In this document: positions 1-11,841 of the stretch, in pieces
Numbering within the stretch: the first letter of the stretch is position 1
Layout of the letters: each line of letters begins with the position of its first letter
From: Clitopilus passeckerianus
Taxonomy: Eukaryota; Basidiomycota; Agaricomycetes; Agaricales; Entolomataceae
Length of the DNA: 64,000 bases
Direction: 5' to 3'
Assembly (NCBI GenBank): GCA_944990035.1
Contig: CALYLX010000160.1
Location: forward strand, 666,364 to 730,363
Position numbers and translations under genes: made by a program
Notes under the pieces: generated by a model
What the model was told of the DNA's origin: nothing
Database searches by the model: none
The model's input: only the letters and a program-made list of their open reading frames with translations

Positions 1-1325
1 TGACCTCTAGGTTGTCCGAGCTAGGATGATTACAATCAGAGCGAGTCACGTTTCCGAAAGTCAGGTCGTACCTATCTCCATTCCGCGATCGTTCTGAGAA
101 CGAAAGGAAGAATTCCTCTAGGTTCCTCCAACCCGATATTATGCGTTGAAGAGAATGCATCGGATGCAGGACCTGGTCTCGCTTGTCGTAGAAGTAGCAC
201 TCCAGCTTGACGACGCTTTGCAGAAAGGGTAGTTCGTCCTTCAATGCCACAAAGCAGCGTGCATTGAGGTGTAGTTCCCTGAGGGCAGTCGCAGCTCTGA
301 CGAGCGAGATATGGGCCAGTTGATAATGCTCCTTCGAGATTGAATAATGCGCAATAAGGTCGGAGCTATGTCGAACAATGTATTTTCCCATGTCTGGTCG
401 CCGGGTAATCGCACGAGCCACGCCGACTGGATTGGCGATATATCCAGAACCATGTCCTATTTCCGCCCAGAAGAGCTCGAGAACATGGAGCCAAGACTTC
501 TGGACGAGGCCGTATCTCAGCAAATCCGAGGCCCATGAGGAATGGTAATGGTCAAGCGCGTGGGTTATGATGCGGGTAATGAGCGTTGGTGAAAGGAGAG
601 CAATGGGACTTGGCCGATCCTTGAGTTTAGGCAGGATGCGAACAGAGTAGTGGTTCAGCATACTAACGCCGTGATACATCTTATGGTCGTTTGTCCTCAG
701 ATGTGTGGAGGTGAGGAATAGAAGGATAGCGTGATCCTCGCCAGAGATATCGAATGTTCGATCGTAGAGAACTCGAAGTTTCGGAGACATGCTGGACAAA
801 TGAGCTACCCTTACTGGACGAAAGGTGTACAGCGCGTAATCCTGTCGATCAATTCCAGCGGAATACTCGAGGACGATCGAGAGAGTTTTGGTGTCTGAGG
901 TTGCGAGGGACTCAGGCTGAGATACATTCGCAGTTCTGCAACTAGCCAGTTGGGAGTAGACGCTTGTCGTAATGGCCGGTATAGGAAGGTCGAGAGGAGG
1001 GTGCAGGTGATACACTGCCCACTTCGTAAAAGGCTCTGGCGTTTGACAGTCTGCCAGATGCTGAAGTTTCATATCATTGAATAACATGAGGGATCGTCAA
1101 AAAAACGTGTTCTCTCACTAGTTCAGGATCTCCATCACGTGGTTTTCTCAGAATCGTCAAACGAGCATTCGTGATATCCTTCCAGGTGTAATTATCAAAC
1201 ACGACCGAGAGGATATACAATGGCATCTGGGAACAGGTTTTTGGGCCCCTTACGGCCGAGAACGACATCCAGAGGTCATCACGACTGAGAGGGTCAGAGT
1301 CAGGTAGGCGTTCGGGTTGCGTCAT
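1..1325 (-). CDS. F-box-like protein, 5' part, runs off the left edge
   Basis: Two exons are visible: 1325-1119 and 1060 to the window edge, separated by a 58-bp intron (1061-1118, GTGAGA...CAG). The second exon stays open for about 350 codons with no stop before position 1. The N-terminus has the segment PLYILSVVFDNYTWKDITNA. Further in are SPTLITRIITHAL, then SWASDLLRYGLVQKSWLHVL and VGVARAITRRPDMGKYIVRH, then leucine-rich text such as LRELHLNARCF. This layout (a short F-box-like helical segment followed by LRR-like repeats) is common among expanded agaricomycete F-box proteins, which recruit substrates to SCF ubiquitin ligases. That role is inferred from family resemblance only. The 3' end is outside the window, so length and intactness cannot be judged. 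Confidence 0.7.
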
Positions 1326-4300
1326 GATGGGGGATTAGACGAAAGTCAAAGAACGAAGTCGAGACGGCACCAAGTTGATTTATATCTGAATCGGTTTGCA
1401 CGCGTCAGGACCACGTGGGAGCGGCATGTTTAGAACCTGAATGATTTGCCGCGCCCTGAAAGGGAATGTATCCAGGTCTGATACTTCCAAGAGAACAATC
1501 ACTAAGGAGCAAGCTGGCTAGGAGCAGGACCGGTGTACGCCTCCCTTGACCACAAGAAGAGAACAAGAATGAATCAAGGCTCCTTGGATGAGCAGATATG
1601 CCGTCAGGTGGCAATGAAAGCAGGTTGGACATCAGAAAGGCTAATGAAGAACAAAGAAACACGCTCTTTCCAAGCTTTCGCGAAGCCAAAGCCAGCCCAT
1701 ATCGATAGTTTTCCATTCCACTGGCTAAAGTAGGGCCCTCGGGAAAGAGCGGAAATGACTTGTGGATGCGCTAGAATGTTGCTTCGGTCAAAACACAACG
1801 GCATCCGAGAGGAGAACATGAACAGGACCCACCTAATGCAACGAGCTTCTGAGTCGACGAGAGTCTCACCTGGTGTGCACTAAGCCCATTATAACGGCAA
1901 TGGCAATCAATCGAGCTCAACGAAGATAGGCGCTGGAGATTAGGTTTATTGGCGAGGCCACCAGGAACGCACCCCGGAGCTAAGATTAGGAGTCGCCAAG
2001 CGCTCATTGAAGGAAGATTCGTAGTCAACTATCCCTGGCTATCAAAGATAGACCTAGAGGAGCTGCGTCGAGTCATTTAGCATGTAGATGTTCGATCTCG
2101 ATGCTCATCCCGACTTTCTCTTGCTGAAGAGCTAACAACTCAGAAATCTCGGGGAAATGTGGAGGTGACGTGCGAGAGTTTGGTCCAAAATGCATACGTA
2201 ACTATAGATCCGGAACCAAATTTGAAGCCGTTTGGGATGTGATTAGGCTGAGCTTTATTCTCCAGATGGGCATCCTTGATGAGAGGTGGAATATACTATG
2301 GCTATTATCTCGAACAAATGAATTGGGTCCAACCACGCCGTCATATAAGCTTCACCTAGAACTTCGAGCGTGATGACACCGACCAGTGGTACACCGTCCA
2401 GGTGACATGGGGAGTGTTCCATCTACCATACTGTCAGACCCTGCCTACTTTACATGCTCGGAGGAGGCGAAAAGTGATGTGAGCCGCGTCAGATTCCAAG
2501 TAAAAGGAGAGGAAATTGTGTATTTTACACGACTTTATAGCCCAACTCAGAGCTCCACCGTCTGTGCGTTTACGACGAATAGGCTCGGAATCTGTGAACC
2601 AAGACGTCACTGAAGGTGACGAATTAAATTCTAAAAGGCACCGACGGTCCGATGGAGCCGTTCATTTAACTTCAACTCTAAGTTTCGAGTCTCGATGTTC
2701 GAAATGCATGCTAAAGAGTGATTGCCGTAAGAGTGAAAGATTATGATACATTTCTGATGGTTGAGTCACCGGAACGAGGATATACGTAACGAATCAATTG
2801 GAGAGGCGCACACTATCACGGAGGGACGTGGAAATTACATTTTAAGTCCTGTATAGGAATGCAGACGTAGCGTATCGTCACATCCTAGCATTCTGTGAAG
2901 CAATATTCCACAATGCCGTCACCCCATCTTTCTAACAGGTTGGTCAGAATGAGAGAACAGGATCGAGAGGAGCCCAAGTCGACATAGTTCGGTCGGATCA
3001 TGGTCATTACACGACCTCGAACCTCATTTCAACGCCATAATGGAAAGAACTACCAGTGTCATAGTTAAAACACGACGAAAGCAAAGTCACGTAGCATAAA
3101 AGCGTAGAGTAGTCCCCCGAGGTGGACACTGGACAGACTTAAGGACCCGAGGAATCGATACTTCTTGGAAAGCTGTGGAAAAAGACAACATCCCGGAAGT
3201 CTATGTTCCAAGAAAGGAGCTGATTGCTCGTTCCGCAAATGTATCGGATATCTTCGGCATGGATAACGTCGACATCATCCCAGGATCTCGAGGTGGACTA
3301 TAGACGAGTCAGAAACAGTGCCACGAAGTTGCCTAGCCCCAGTTCAATCGAAGAAGCACTACGAGGTTTGGGATGATACACATGCCTGTCGGCCTACAAT
3401 CCCTTCCACGACGAAAACGTTCATCCATTGCATCATTAGCAATAGCAAGGAGGACAAGGCTATTTAAGTTCTAAACAAGGCAGCCACAGAACGGAAATAC
3501 GTGGACCCAAGGAAGGTGTATTCGAGATACACGTGTATCTAGCTCCAGCATAGTAGATATTTCCAGCGTATGAGCAGCGTAGTCATCGTTCTGTGCGCTA
3601 TGAAGGCCTAATAGTAATACTGGGCCAAATAAGTCTGGCTTGCTTGTCAATGGTCGAACGGCTCCAGCCAAGCATTAGAATCCCTCCAGTCAAGAGAACA
3701 CGCGGGGTCCATGGATAGAAGTTTCGCAGCGGGTAGAGCTCCCAGAGGCAGCAAGCAGAGGCCCAACCCACAGATGAAGGTTGCGGTTGAGAAATCCGAG
3801 TGTTCTGATTCGTCAACGCATAGTCTAGGCTGCTTAACTCAGTTTTTCTCAGGGCCATCGACAAGCCGGCTGCGTGGTCCGCCGGACCGAAAAGTCCGTG
3901 AGGCTTCCTCATAGCGATTCCTTGAAGGGTTTTTGGTCTCGCCATTCTGCATTCCGAACCATCGTGATGCACTGGTGCTTTCAAAAGTTATAAGGAGGTT
4001 TATCTCTCAAGAACAACTTTCGTGGTCGATCAAAAATTGACAATTCTTGAGAGGACACCTCGCCACATCTCGCCGTTGCCTCCACGTCTACTTGGTGCTA
4101 CTCAACCACGAGGAGCTCAAGTAGCTAACCATACGAATCACCAAGTCCCATCAAGGATTCATATGTATTCTCTCCTATCCGTCTCTCTGCACGGATGAAT
4201 TCAAGCATAGTCTCATGGTACGGTATGGTCGACCTTGTTGAACTTTTGCTAGATACCTCAAGGTCTGTTGTAGACCACCATGTGCCCATTCTCCGAGACG

Positions 4301-6206
4301 TTTTAGCAGACAAAAGGACCGGACCAGCGTTTTTGAGATGTGTTATTATGCTTAAACGAGAAAACCCTCTCAATCGATGACGAGATTCCCCTAGCCACGT
4401 TGTACGTGTGTGTACCTGTCTCCTCGTAAACGTGGGCGAGGATACCAAGAATAGTGCACACATGTAGAGTTCCGTCAACAACTTCGTAGAAAAGAAGCAT
4501 CGTCCTCAAGTGTGCAATGATCTCGGTTAGATATCGCTGATCCTGCGATAACTCGGTAAATTGACATCTCGGGATTGTCCATGGTGGGCGCTTATTCTGT
4601 TTAAACGATGCGACCCGTTTTTAAAGTGAAAATGACGCATTGGGGGCAAGGAAAAACTCGTCGGTCTCGATGAAATATATCAGCTTCTCTATTGAGGGAG
4701 ATCCGTCTGTCAAGTTATGTAGTGCCCCGCACAATCAGAAACTGTTATCTCGTGGCTGGGGCTGGGAAGGTCACGGTCCTCGACGCGTTTCGGCCGAAAC
4801 CCAGCCAGGTATTCTCCACGCACCCCCGTGAACGCGTGAACGCTTGGATTCATCTTGCGCTCTTGAATCTAGTTAGATTAGAGTATGTGCGTAGCTTTTT
4901 CCAGTAAAATTAGAGCTGGTATTGCTATCTTATCGCCCCTTCCATTACTTTATATCAATTCTCATTCTTGTTGTCAAACGCGGCGTTACGCCTTGACATT
5001 TAATATCTTCTACCAGGCTAACCCAAGTCGATAAAACCCCCAAACCGAGTCCGGAATAATGAGTCCCAAGTTCAGTCTTCCTCTACTCGCCTCCACTCTA
5101 TCGATGACTATCTCTCATTCAAGTTGTCCATCTCATGAAAGGATGAACGCCAAGATTTCGAGAACGTTCCAAACTCCTACTTCCTAGGCTACATTCGGGA
5201 CGTCGATTTCTCACTATAGACTGTAGTGTGAGATACGGAATGTGAAGTTCTGTTTCAGACTACAGACATCCTACATTCGCCGTCCTCGTATCGCTCCTCG
5301 GTACGTTACAATTACGGAACGGACTCCCTGGACCCTACATCTCCCTGCTCATATGCCGGCTCTCGACCCATGGGTGTTGTTGACAATGGTGTCATCGTCT
5401 TCGGCATGCAAGCTTCAACTTCTATCCGCCTCGGCACCTCCGTTGTATCCAGGGGCGAAGAATAGACGGAACGGATGAACAAACGGCTAAAAGTATAACT
5501 ACGTAGGTACCATTGACGCGACGCGACGGTGCGGTACCCCGTGGGGAGGCGTAGGCCAAGACCTTTGTTTTCGACGGACTCTTTGAAGGAGGTCGAGGTC
5601 GAAGACCCTGCATGAACGTGTCTCGACCGAAACTAGATTATCTCTGGATGATAAAAGAGAGATGGGGGATATATCTGGAATACCCTAGACCCATCTCGAA
5701 TTCTCGAATTCCTCGTCCTCGTTTTCATCAGTATCAGTGTGGGGAGGACGCCACACGGAGAGCGCTCATATTGCACGCCAAGCCGAGAGATGGAGGATTT
5801 GGATTTGGGCACGAAACGAGGAACGAACTAGATCGGATGGATAGATTGGACGGGAATGGAGCAGTGTGATGGATGGAACAACAAGATCGATGGATCAACT
5901 GCATGTGGTGCGGAACACCGCCTTGTGGGTTTCCTTTTTTTGGATCTGTCTATCTGGGGCGTGTAGAGGGTAGAGAGTAGAGTTGAAGAGAGTAGGGTAG
6001 GGTACGATGACAGGAAAAGTATTCTATCTACTCTATCTATCCCATCTCTCTTCACATCGGAGAGGAAGAGCGTAAATCCGACAGAGGGAAACACCTTAAC
6101 TCCGCCAAGCCACCCCTATCCCATAAAAGGCAACTCCATCAAAATAAAATATAACGCGTCCATCTCTCCCATCTCTTCAATCTCTCCCTCATCTCCTCCA
6201 TCGATA
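1326..6206. other. Gene-poor stretch, no supported gene
   Basis: About 4.9 kb lies between the divergent starts of the F-box-like gene and the acetyl-CoA synthetase gene. Only short open frames (up to about 130 codons) occur on both strands. None shows a recognisable domain, a believable exon chain or a signal peptide. No clear transposon ends or tandem repeats were seen by eye. The last few hundred bases hold the acetyl-CoA synthetase promoter. Confidence 0.6.
6117..6206 (+). promoter_or_regulatory. Putative core promoter and CT-rich leader of acetyl-CoA synthetase
   Basis: An A/T-rich block (CCATAAAAGG, then AAAATATAACG near 6147) is followed by a strongly pyrimidine-rich run of CTCTCCCATCTC-type words up to the ATG at 6207. 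A TATA-like box followed by a CT-rich leader is typical of well-expressed fungal genes. No transcription start can be fixed from sequence alone. Confidence 0.4.
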
Positions 6207-9200
6207 ATGGCAGACGAAATCATCGTAGAGAAACACCCCATCGCTCCACGTCTCAAACAAGGCACTAAGGTTCCCCACATCGGACCCCACATCGACGACT
6301 ACCATGAAGCCCACGCCAAAACCGTAGGAGGGCATTCCGACGCATGGTGGGCCGACATCGCACAAACCACCCTGCACTGGGATCGGCCCTTCAAGACTGT
6401 ACGTTCGGGTGGATTTACCACAGGCGATATCGTGTGGTTCCCCGAAGGCGGTCTCAACGCCTCTTACAACTGCGTCGACCGTTGGGCGTTCAAAGACCCC
6501 GACGCGACGGCGATTATATATGAAGCGGACGAGCCTGGGGAGGGGAGGTTGGTTTCGTATAGTGAGCTTTTGAGGGAGGTGTGCTCGATTGCGAATGTGT
6601 TGAAGAGTTGGGGGGTTAAGAAGGGGGATACGGTGTCGGTTTATTTGCCTATGACTTGGCATGCCGCTGCTGCTTTTTTGGCGTGTGCACGTATTGGGGC
6701 CATCCATTCCGTCGTTTTCGCTGGGTTCTCAGCGGAGTCCTTGAGAGATCGGGTTAGGGATTGTGAATCGAGGGTGGTGATCACGAGCGATGAGGGAAAG
6801 AGGGGTGGAAAGACCATTGCGACGAAGAAGATTGTGGATAAGGCGTTGGAGGAGTGCCCGTTGGTTGAGAAGGTGTTGGTGTTGAAGAGGACTGGTGGCG
6901 ATGTGCCCTTCGTTGAGGGCAAAGATTATTGGTGGCATGAGGAGGTCGATAAGGTGCCGAGTTATTGTGCGCCCGAGGTTATGGCGAGCGAGGATCCGTT
7001 GTTCATCCTCTACGTGCGTGTTTTCGATTCTATCGTTGTTTCGTCGAGCTGACTCTCTCTTCTTTCTTTTTCTTCCATATCTGCTTGTCGTCGTCGCTCT
7101 TGGTCTTCCTCTCCTTCGCTTTCTTACTCCCGTGTTCTTTCCTCCCACCTCTCCTTTTCCTTCCTTTCCGCCTATCTCGTTCTCCTCGTCTCCTACCCTT
7201 TCATTATCTCCTCATGTCTCCTTCGTCTTCCCTTTTTTCGTTCCTCTCCCCTTCATCTCCCTCCCTCTGTAACTCTGTTCCTTCCCTCAATCTCTACCTC
7301 ATCTTCGTCTTCGTCGCTCTTGCTCTTCCTCACATTACTCCCATCTTCTTTCTTACCAACTCTCTTCTCATCTTCGTCGCTCTCGCTCTCCTTCGACTTC
7401 CTACTCCCGTCGTCTTCTTGCAACTCGTTTCTTTCCATCTGTCCTTGTTCTCCGTCTTCCTCTCTTCCTCATCCTCTTCGTCTCCTCGCGCTCTCTCCCC
7501 CCATCTACCTCTCCCATCTCGCCTCCACCCTCGCCTCCCCTTCTCCTCCCCTCCCTCCCTCCCTCCCTCCTCCAGACATCCGGCTCAACCGGCAAACCCA
7601 AAGGCGTAGTCCACACAACAGGCGGCTACCTCCTCGGCGCCGCCCTAACCGTCAAATACGTCTTCGACGTCCACCCAGGCGACCGTTTCGGGTGTATGGC
7701 CGACATCGGTTGGATCACGGGCCACACTTACATCATCTACGGCCCCCTCTTGAACGGTGTCACCACTGTCGTATTCGAATCCACACCCGTCTACCCCACC
7801 CCCTCCAGGTATTGGGATGTGGTGGATAAGTATAAGTTGACGCAGTTTTATTCCGCGCCTACTGCTATTCGGTTGTTGAGGAGACTTGGGGAGCATCATG
7901 TGAAGGAGTATGATTTGACGAGTTTGAGGGTGTTGGGGTCAGTTGGGGAACCGATTAATCCGGAGGCGTGGCATTGGTATAACGATCATGTGGGGAGAAG
8001 ACAATGCGCCATCGTCGACACGTTCTGGCAAACTGAAACAGGATCTATCGTCGTAACACCTTTCCCCGGTGCTGTCGAGACCAAACCCGGTGCAGCCACC
8101 GTTCCGTTTTTCGGGATTGAGCCCGTCATCCTCGATCCTGTTTCTGGTGAGCTTTTGGAAGGAAATGGGGAGCCGGGCAAGGCGGTGGAGGGTGTACTTT
8201 GTTTGAAGAACCCTTGGCCGAGTGTGGCGAGGACGGTGTGGAAGGATCATAAGAGGTATTTGGATACGTATATGGCGCCGTATCCTGGGTATTATTTTAC
8301 CGGGGATGGGGCTGCGAGGGATGAGCATGGGTATATTTGGATTAGGGGACGTGTGGATGGTTAGTCGTCTCATTTCTTGACTTGGTTTGGATATGGGCTG
8401 ACGCTGACATTTTGTGATATAGATGTGATCAACGTCTCAGGTCATCGTCTGTCGACCGCTGAGATTGAGTCTGCGCTGATTATGCACCCTGGTGTTGCGG
8501 AGACGGCTGTTATTGGTACGGCGGATGAGTTGACGGGACAGGCTGTTTATGCGTTTGTTACGTTGAAGCCGTGAGTGTTTCTCTTGTTCGATTTTTTGAA
8601 GTCCAAGTCGTCTTCACTTCACGTTCCTCTCCTTTATCACCTTCATGGTGTCGCTCCCGTCGAGATTTCTTTATTTCCTCCCCTTCAATTCACGTACCTC
8701 CCTTCTTCCTCGAACGGCAACATGTCATCACTATCCCCACCTTTCGTTCTTCTCCCCTCCCAGCGTCTTCTCCTCTACCCTCGTTTCTGTTCTCTTACGC
8801 TATACTATTCGGATTCTTCGTCCCCTCCCCCATCGTATTCCCCTCCACGTACCTAGTTCCTGCGTCCTTTTATTCCTTACCCTTCTTTCAACTTTCCCTT
8901 TCTTTCATCGCTCTCCCTTCTCCTTTCCCTCATCTCCCTCCTCTTCATCGTCACGAACACCCGCTAACTCAACCCTCTATAGTGAATTCACCTACGACAC
9001 ATCTGACGAATCTGGCCTCGCTAAAGAACTCGTCCTCCAAGTGCGCAAAGTCATCGGTCCCTTCGCTGCACCGAAGAAGATCTACATCATTGGAGATTTG
9101 CCCAAGACGAGGAGTGGGAAGGTGTGTATCCGTCTCGTTTATCATTCTCCTACTCCTTCATATCCCTACCTCCGTTGCACGTCGCCCTTGTCCTTCCTTC

Positions 9201-9402
9201 CCTTCCTTCCCTCCCTCCCTGCTTATTCTTCGATACAACCAATGACGAATGGGTGCTAACTGAACCCTCTCCTCTCCAGATCATGCGCCGTATCATGCGC
9301 AAGATCGTCGCAGGCGAAGGCGACCAGCTCGGTGACCTCTCCACGCTCGCTGAGCCTGGTGTCGTCGAGACCATCAAGAAGAAGGTCGCTGAGTCGAAGT
9401 AA
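6207..9402 (+). CDS. Acetyl-CoA synthetase (AMP-forming)
   Basis: This enzyme activates acetate with ATP and CoA to acetyl-CoA, supporting acetate use, lipid synthesis and histone acetylation. Five exons join in frame: 6207-7013, 7576-8359, 8423-8570, 8983-9121 and 9280-9402, giving 666 residues, the usual length for the family. The second exon opens with the AMP-binding P-loop [10 protein letters not shown] followed by VVHTTGGYL. Later come the [12 protein letters not shown] segment, DTFWQTETG, the [16 protein letters not shown] hinge region and, near the C-terminus, PKTRSGK with the acetylatable lysine. The order is typical of ACS and not of longer-chain acyl-CoA ligases. Introns 1, 3 and 4 are 562, 412 and 158 bp and very pyrimidine-rich, while intron 2 is 63 bp. 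No defect was found in the coding sequence. Confidence 0.97.
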
Positions 9403-9865
9403 GACGGACGTTTCAGGATGTAGCTGTTTTCTTCATCTCTCCTTTTTCCTCCGTCATGTCTGTCATCAGTCCCAACCCCAATTTCACGCCGTCTTCGTCT
9501 CGCCTCGTTTTATTCTTCTTTCCTATCCCCTACCTCTTCAGTCTTCGGATGGATTAGATCTCTATCGAACCTGACGCAAAGCTACCTAACCAAAAGATCT
9601 GGAATCGAATAACAATTTGTACTGATATATACCGAATTTGATCGAATTGAATGTTTCTTTTGTGCTTCTCGTTCGTCGACCTTGGACCTATATGACAACG
9701 ACGAACGACGGGGCCTCAATGTGTCTCGAGAGGTGTTCGATTACACCTGGGGCAGGGCGTGCTGTGTGAGAAATCAGTCCTGCGCGTTTCATGATCCGTA
9801 CTATCCTCCCTTCAACCTTCCACTCATATCAGCATTCTTTTGAACGACCTACGACTCAGAATACC

Positions 9866-11543
9866 ATGGCAGCGATCCAGCTTACACCATACCTCCTGGA
9901 AAGCTCTGTGATAGAATATACTACCGCGATTACGAGTGAAGCATTGCGATCACACGATCTCGTTGTGCAGCAGAAAACGAAACGGATGGCCATGTATGCC
10001 CTCCAATTCTTTCTGGATATTCTCGATCCCTCAATCGAGGAGGAAAGAAGGCAGTTGGATACCTTCCGGTCGTATCATGCTGCGCTCAATGGTGGGTGTC
10101 ATGCTTTTCGTGCTATCTCAAATATCCTACAACGTCACTTCAGACTGTCCGGTCGATGAGGAAGTCGCAAAAGGCCTCCCCTTATCCACGGACAGGTCTA
10201 TCAGGAATCCTGAACCAAAGGTGTTCAATCTCACACCCGCACAACTTGTTCTCTCCCTTCCTGACACGCTCGACACTATCGTCGGCCACCTCCCTCTGCG
10301 GAATCAATCGGACCGTGATACCCTCCGTAACGCAGCTTTGACGTCTCACGCACTCTACCATGTAGCCCAACGACACCTTTGGCGGCGTCCTCGAGACCTA
10401 GATACAGCCGAACGGCAGGTGCGCTTTGCCTTTGGTATGGCCATCTCAGGTGCAGGAGGTGATAGCCTTGGCCAATACGTCAAACGACTTGATATTCACA
10501 CCTTCAAAGGTGCATGGAACGCACGACTTGTACAGAAGATTGTCACTCTTACTCCAGGCGTTGTTGGTATGAGTCTGCACTGGGGCGACTCTGTCGATGA
10601 TGTGGATGATGTCACATCCAGTGTATTGGTATCCATACGCAATATCCTGTCGTCCCTGCCGAATCTCAAGCATCTTCACCTTCAAAAATCTACGTATACT
10701 CCTGACCCAGACGAGGAAAATGTGCAACTTCCCACCGACGCACACATTCCCTTTACGAAACTTGAATCACTTCGACTGCGCGACTTTCACTGGTACTGGG
10801 AGCCCATACAGCGCGGATTAGGTCCAGCATTGAAGGTGCTCAATATTGGGTACGGGACCTTCGTCAGCGGTGACAATATTGTTAACCTTTCACCGAAACT
10901 CACCTCTCTTACCACCCTTCGCGTCGAATCCAGCATAGAAGTTCGTCATATCCGGAGTCTCGTCCATAACCTTCCACAATTGGAGCGCGTCAAAATTCAC
11001 AACTACACCATGACGCTGGTGGATGAGGAGAAGGAGTATGTTGCTGCCGCAATTCCGTTGCTCGCCCGTCTTGAGCGATTGAAAGGATTGTCGTTCAACA
11101 GAGCAATTGGCTCAACCCAACTGAAAGCCCTCGCCGACTCTCCAGGTCCTCTGGAGGAGATATCTTTGGAGCTCAGATTGGACAGCGAAATTGCCAATAC
11201 GTTGGAGATGCTGTTGAACGCGAAGAGGAAAACGCTAAAGGGAGTGAGGGTCCATTTCGATGGAAATACTCTCTTGGCACCCTCCGATAAAATTGTGGAA
11301 ACCCTTGCGAGTATTCCTCAGTTGGAGAGGATTCTAATTGATTTCCAGCCGATACACAAACTATCATCGGCATCTGTCGAGAAACTCCTCAAACGGTGCC
11401 CCAAGCTCGAGTGGACGAATAGGCTGAATGATTTGGTTGCGGGTAGTTCTTTATACGAGAAGAAATATAAAGCAAGGCTGGAGAGGGAGAGGGACGCAGA
11501 ACTGAATGCGAGGGAAAGGGATATTTTAGGGAATTGGTGGTGA
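9866..11543 (+). CDS. F-box/LRR-like protein
   Basis: Two exons, 9866-10091 and 10144-11543, join through a 52-bp intron to give about 541 residues. After a short N-terminal helical region, the segment LPDTLDTIVGHLPLR and then ALTSHALYHVAQRHLWRRP matches the form of a fungal F-box (a leucine/proline start, then a conserved W near the end). The rest is leucine-rich with recurring LxxLxxL patterns (LPNLKHLHLQKSTY, LARLERLKGLSF, LEEISLELRL), suggesting an LRR-like solenoid. Such proteins usually act as substrate receptors of SCF ubiquitin ligases; the target is unknown. The start at 9866 was chosen because the exon frame and intron phase fit. An in-frame upstream ATG at 9791 would add 25 residues. 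Confidence 0.75.
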
Positions 11544-11841
11544 ATCGCGACCCGACCAAGCACTCTTGTATCGTCCAAACTTAGATGAACCTTCAGAACT
11601 GTGCTTGCACATTATAAGGGATTCTGATTAGAACGGAATTTCCAAGCTAGCTTTGCTTCTGGGAGAATGATCGCTAGCAAGCAAGTGCGACTGGCGACTC
11701 TTATAGAACACTTGGCCCGCGGCGTGATCCTTTCCGAAAGGAACTCACCGGAGTAGGCTCTATTGCTGATGAATATACATTGCAGAAGGCGCGATCAGTC
11801 ACTTATCACGACCGACTAGCTCGGTCAGGTTACAAGGCCTT

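Noticed and set aside
6965..7609. 214-codon frame rich in Ser/Leu/Pro within the acetyl-CoA synthetase gene
   Set aside because: It is a read-through of the CT-rich first intron. The exon join at 7013/7576 gives the conserved AMP-binding motif.
8571..9259. Long Ser/Pro/Leu frames at 8571-9259
   Set aside because: They are read-throughs of CT-rich introns 3 and 4 of the same gene.
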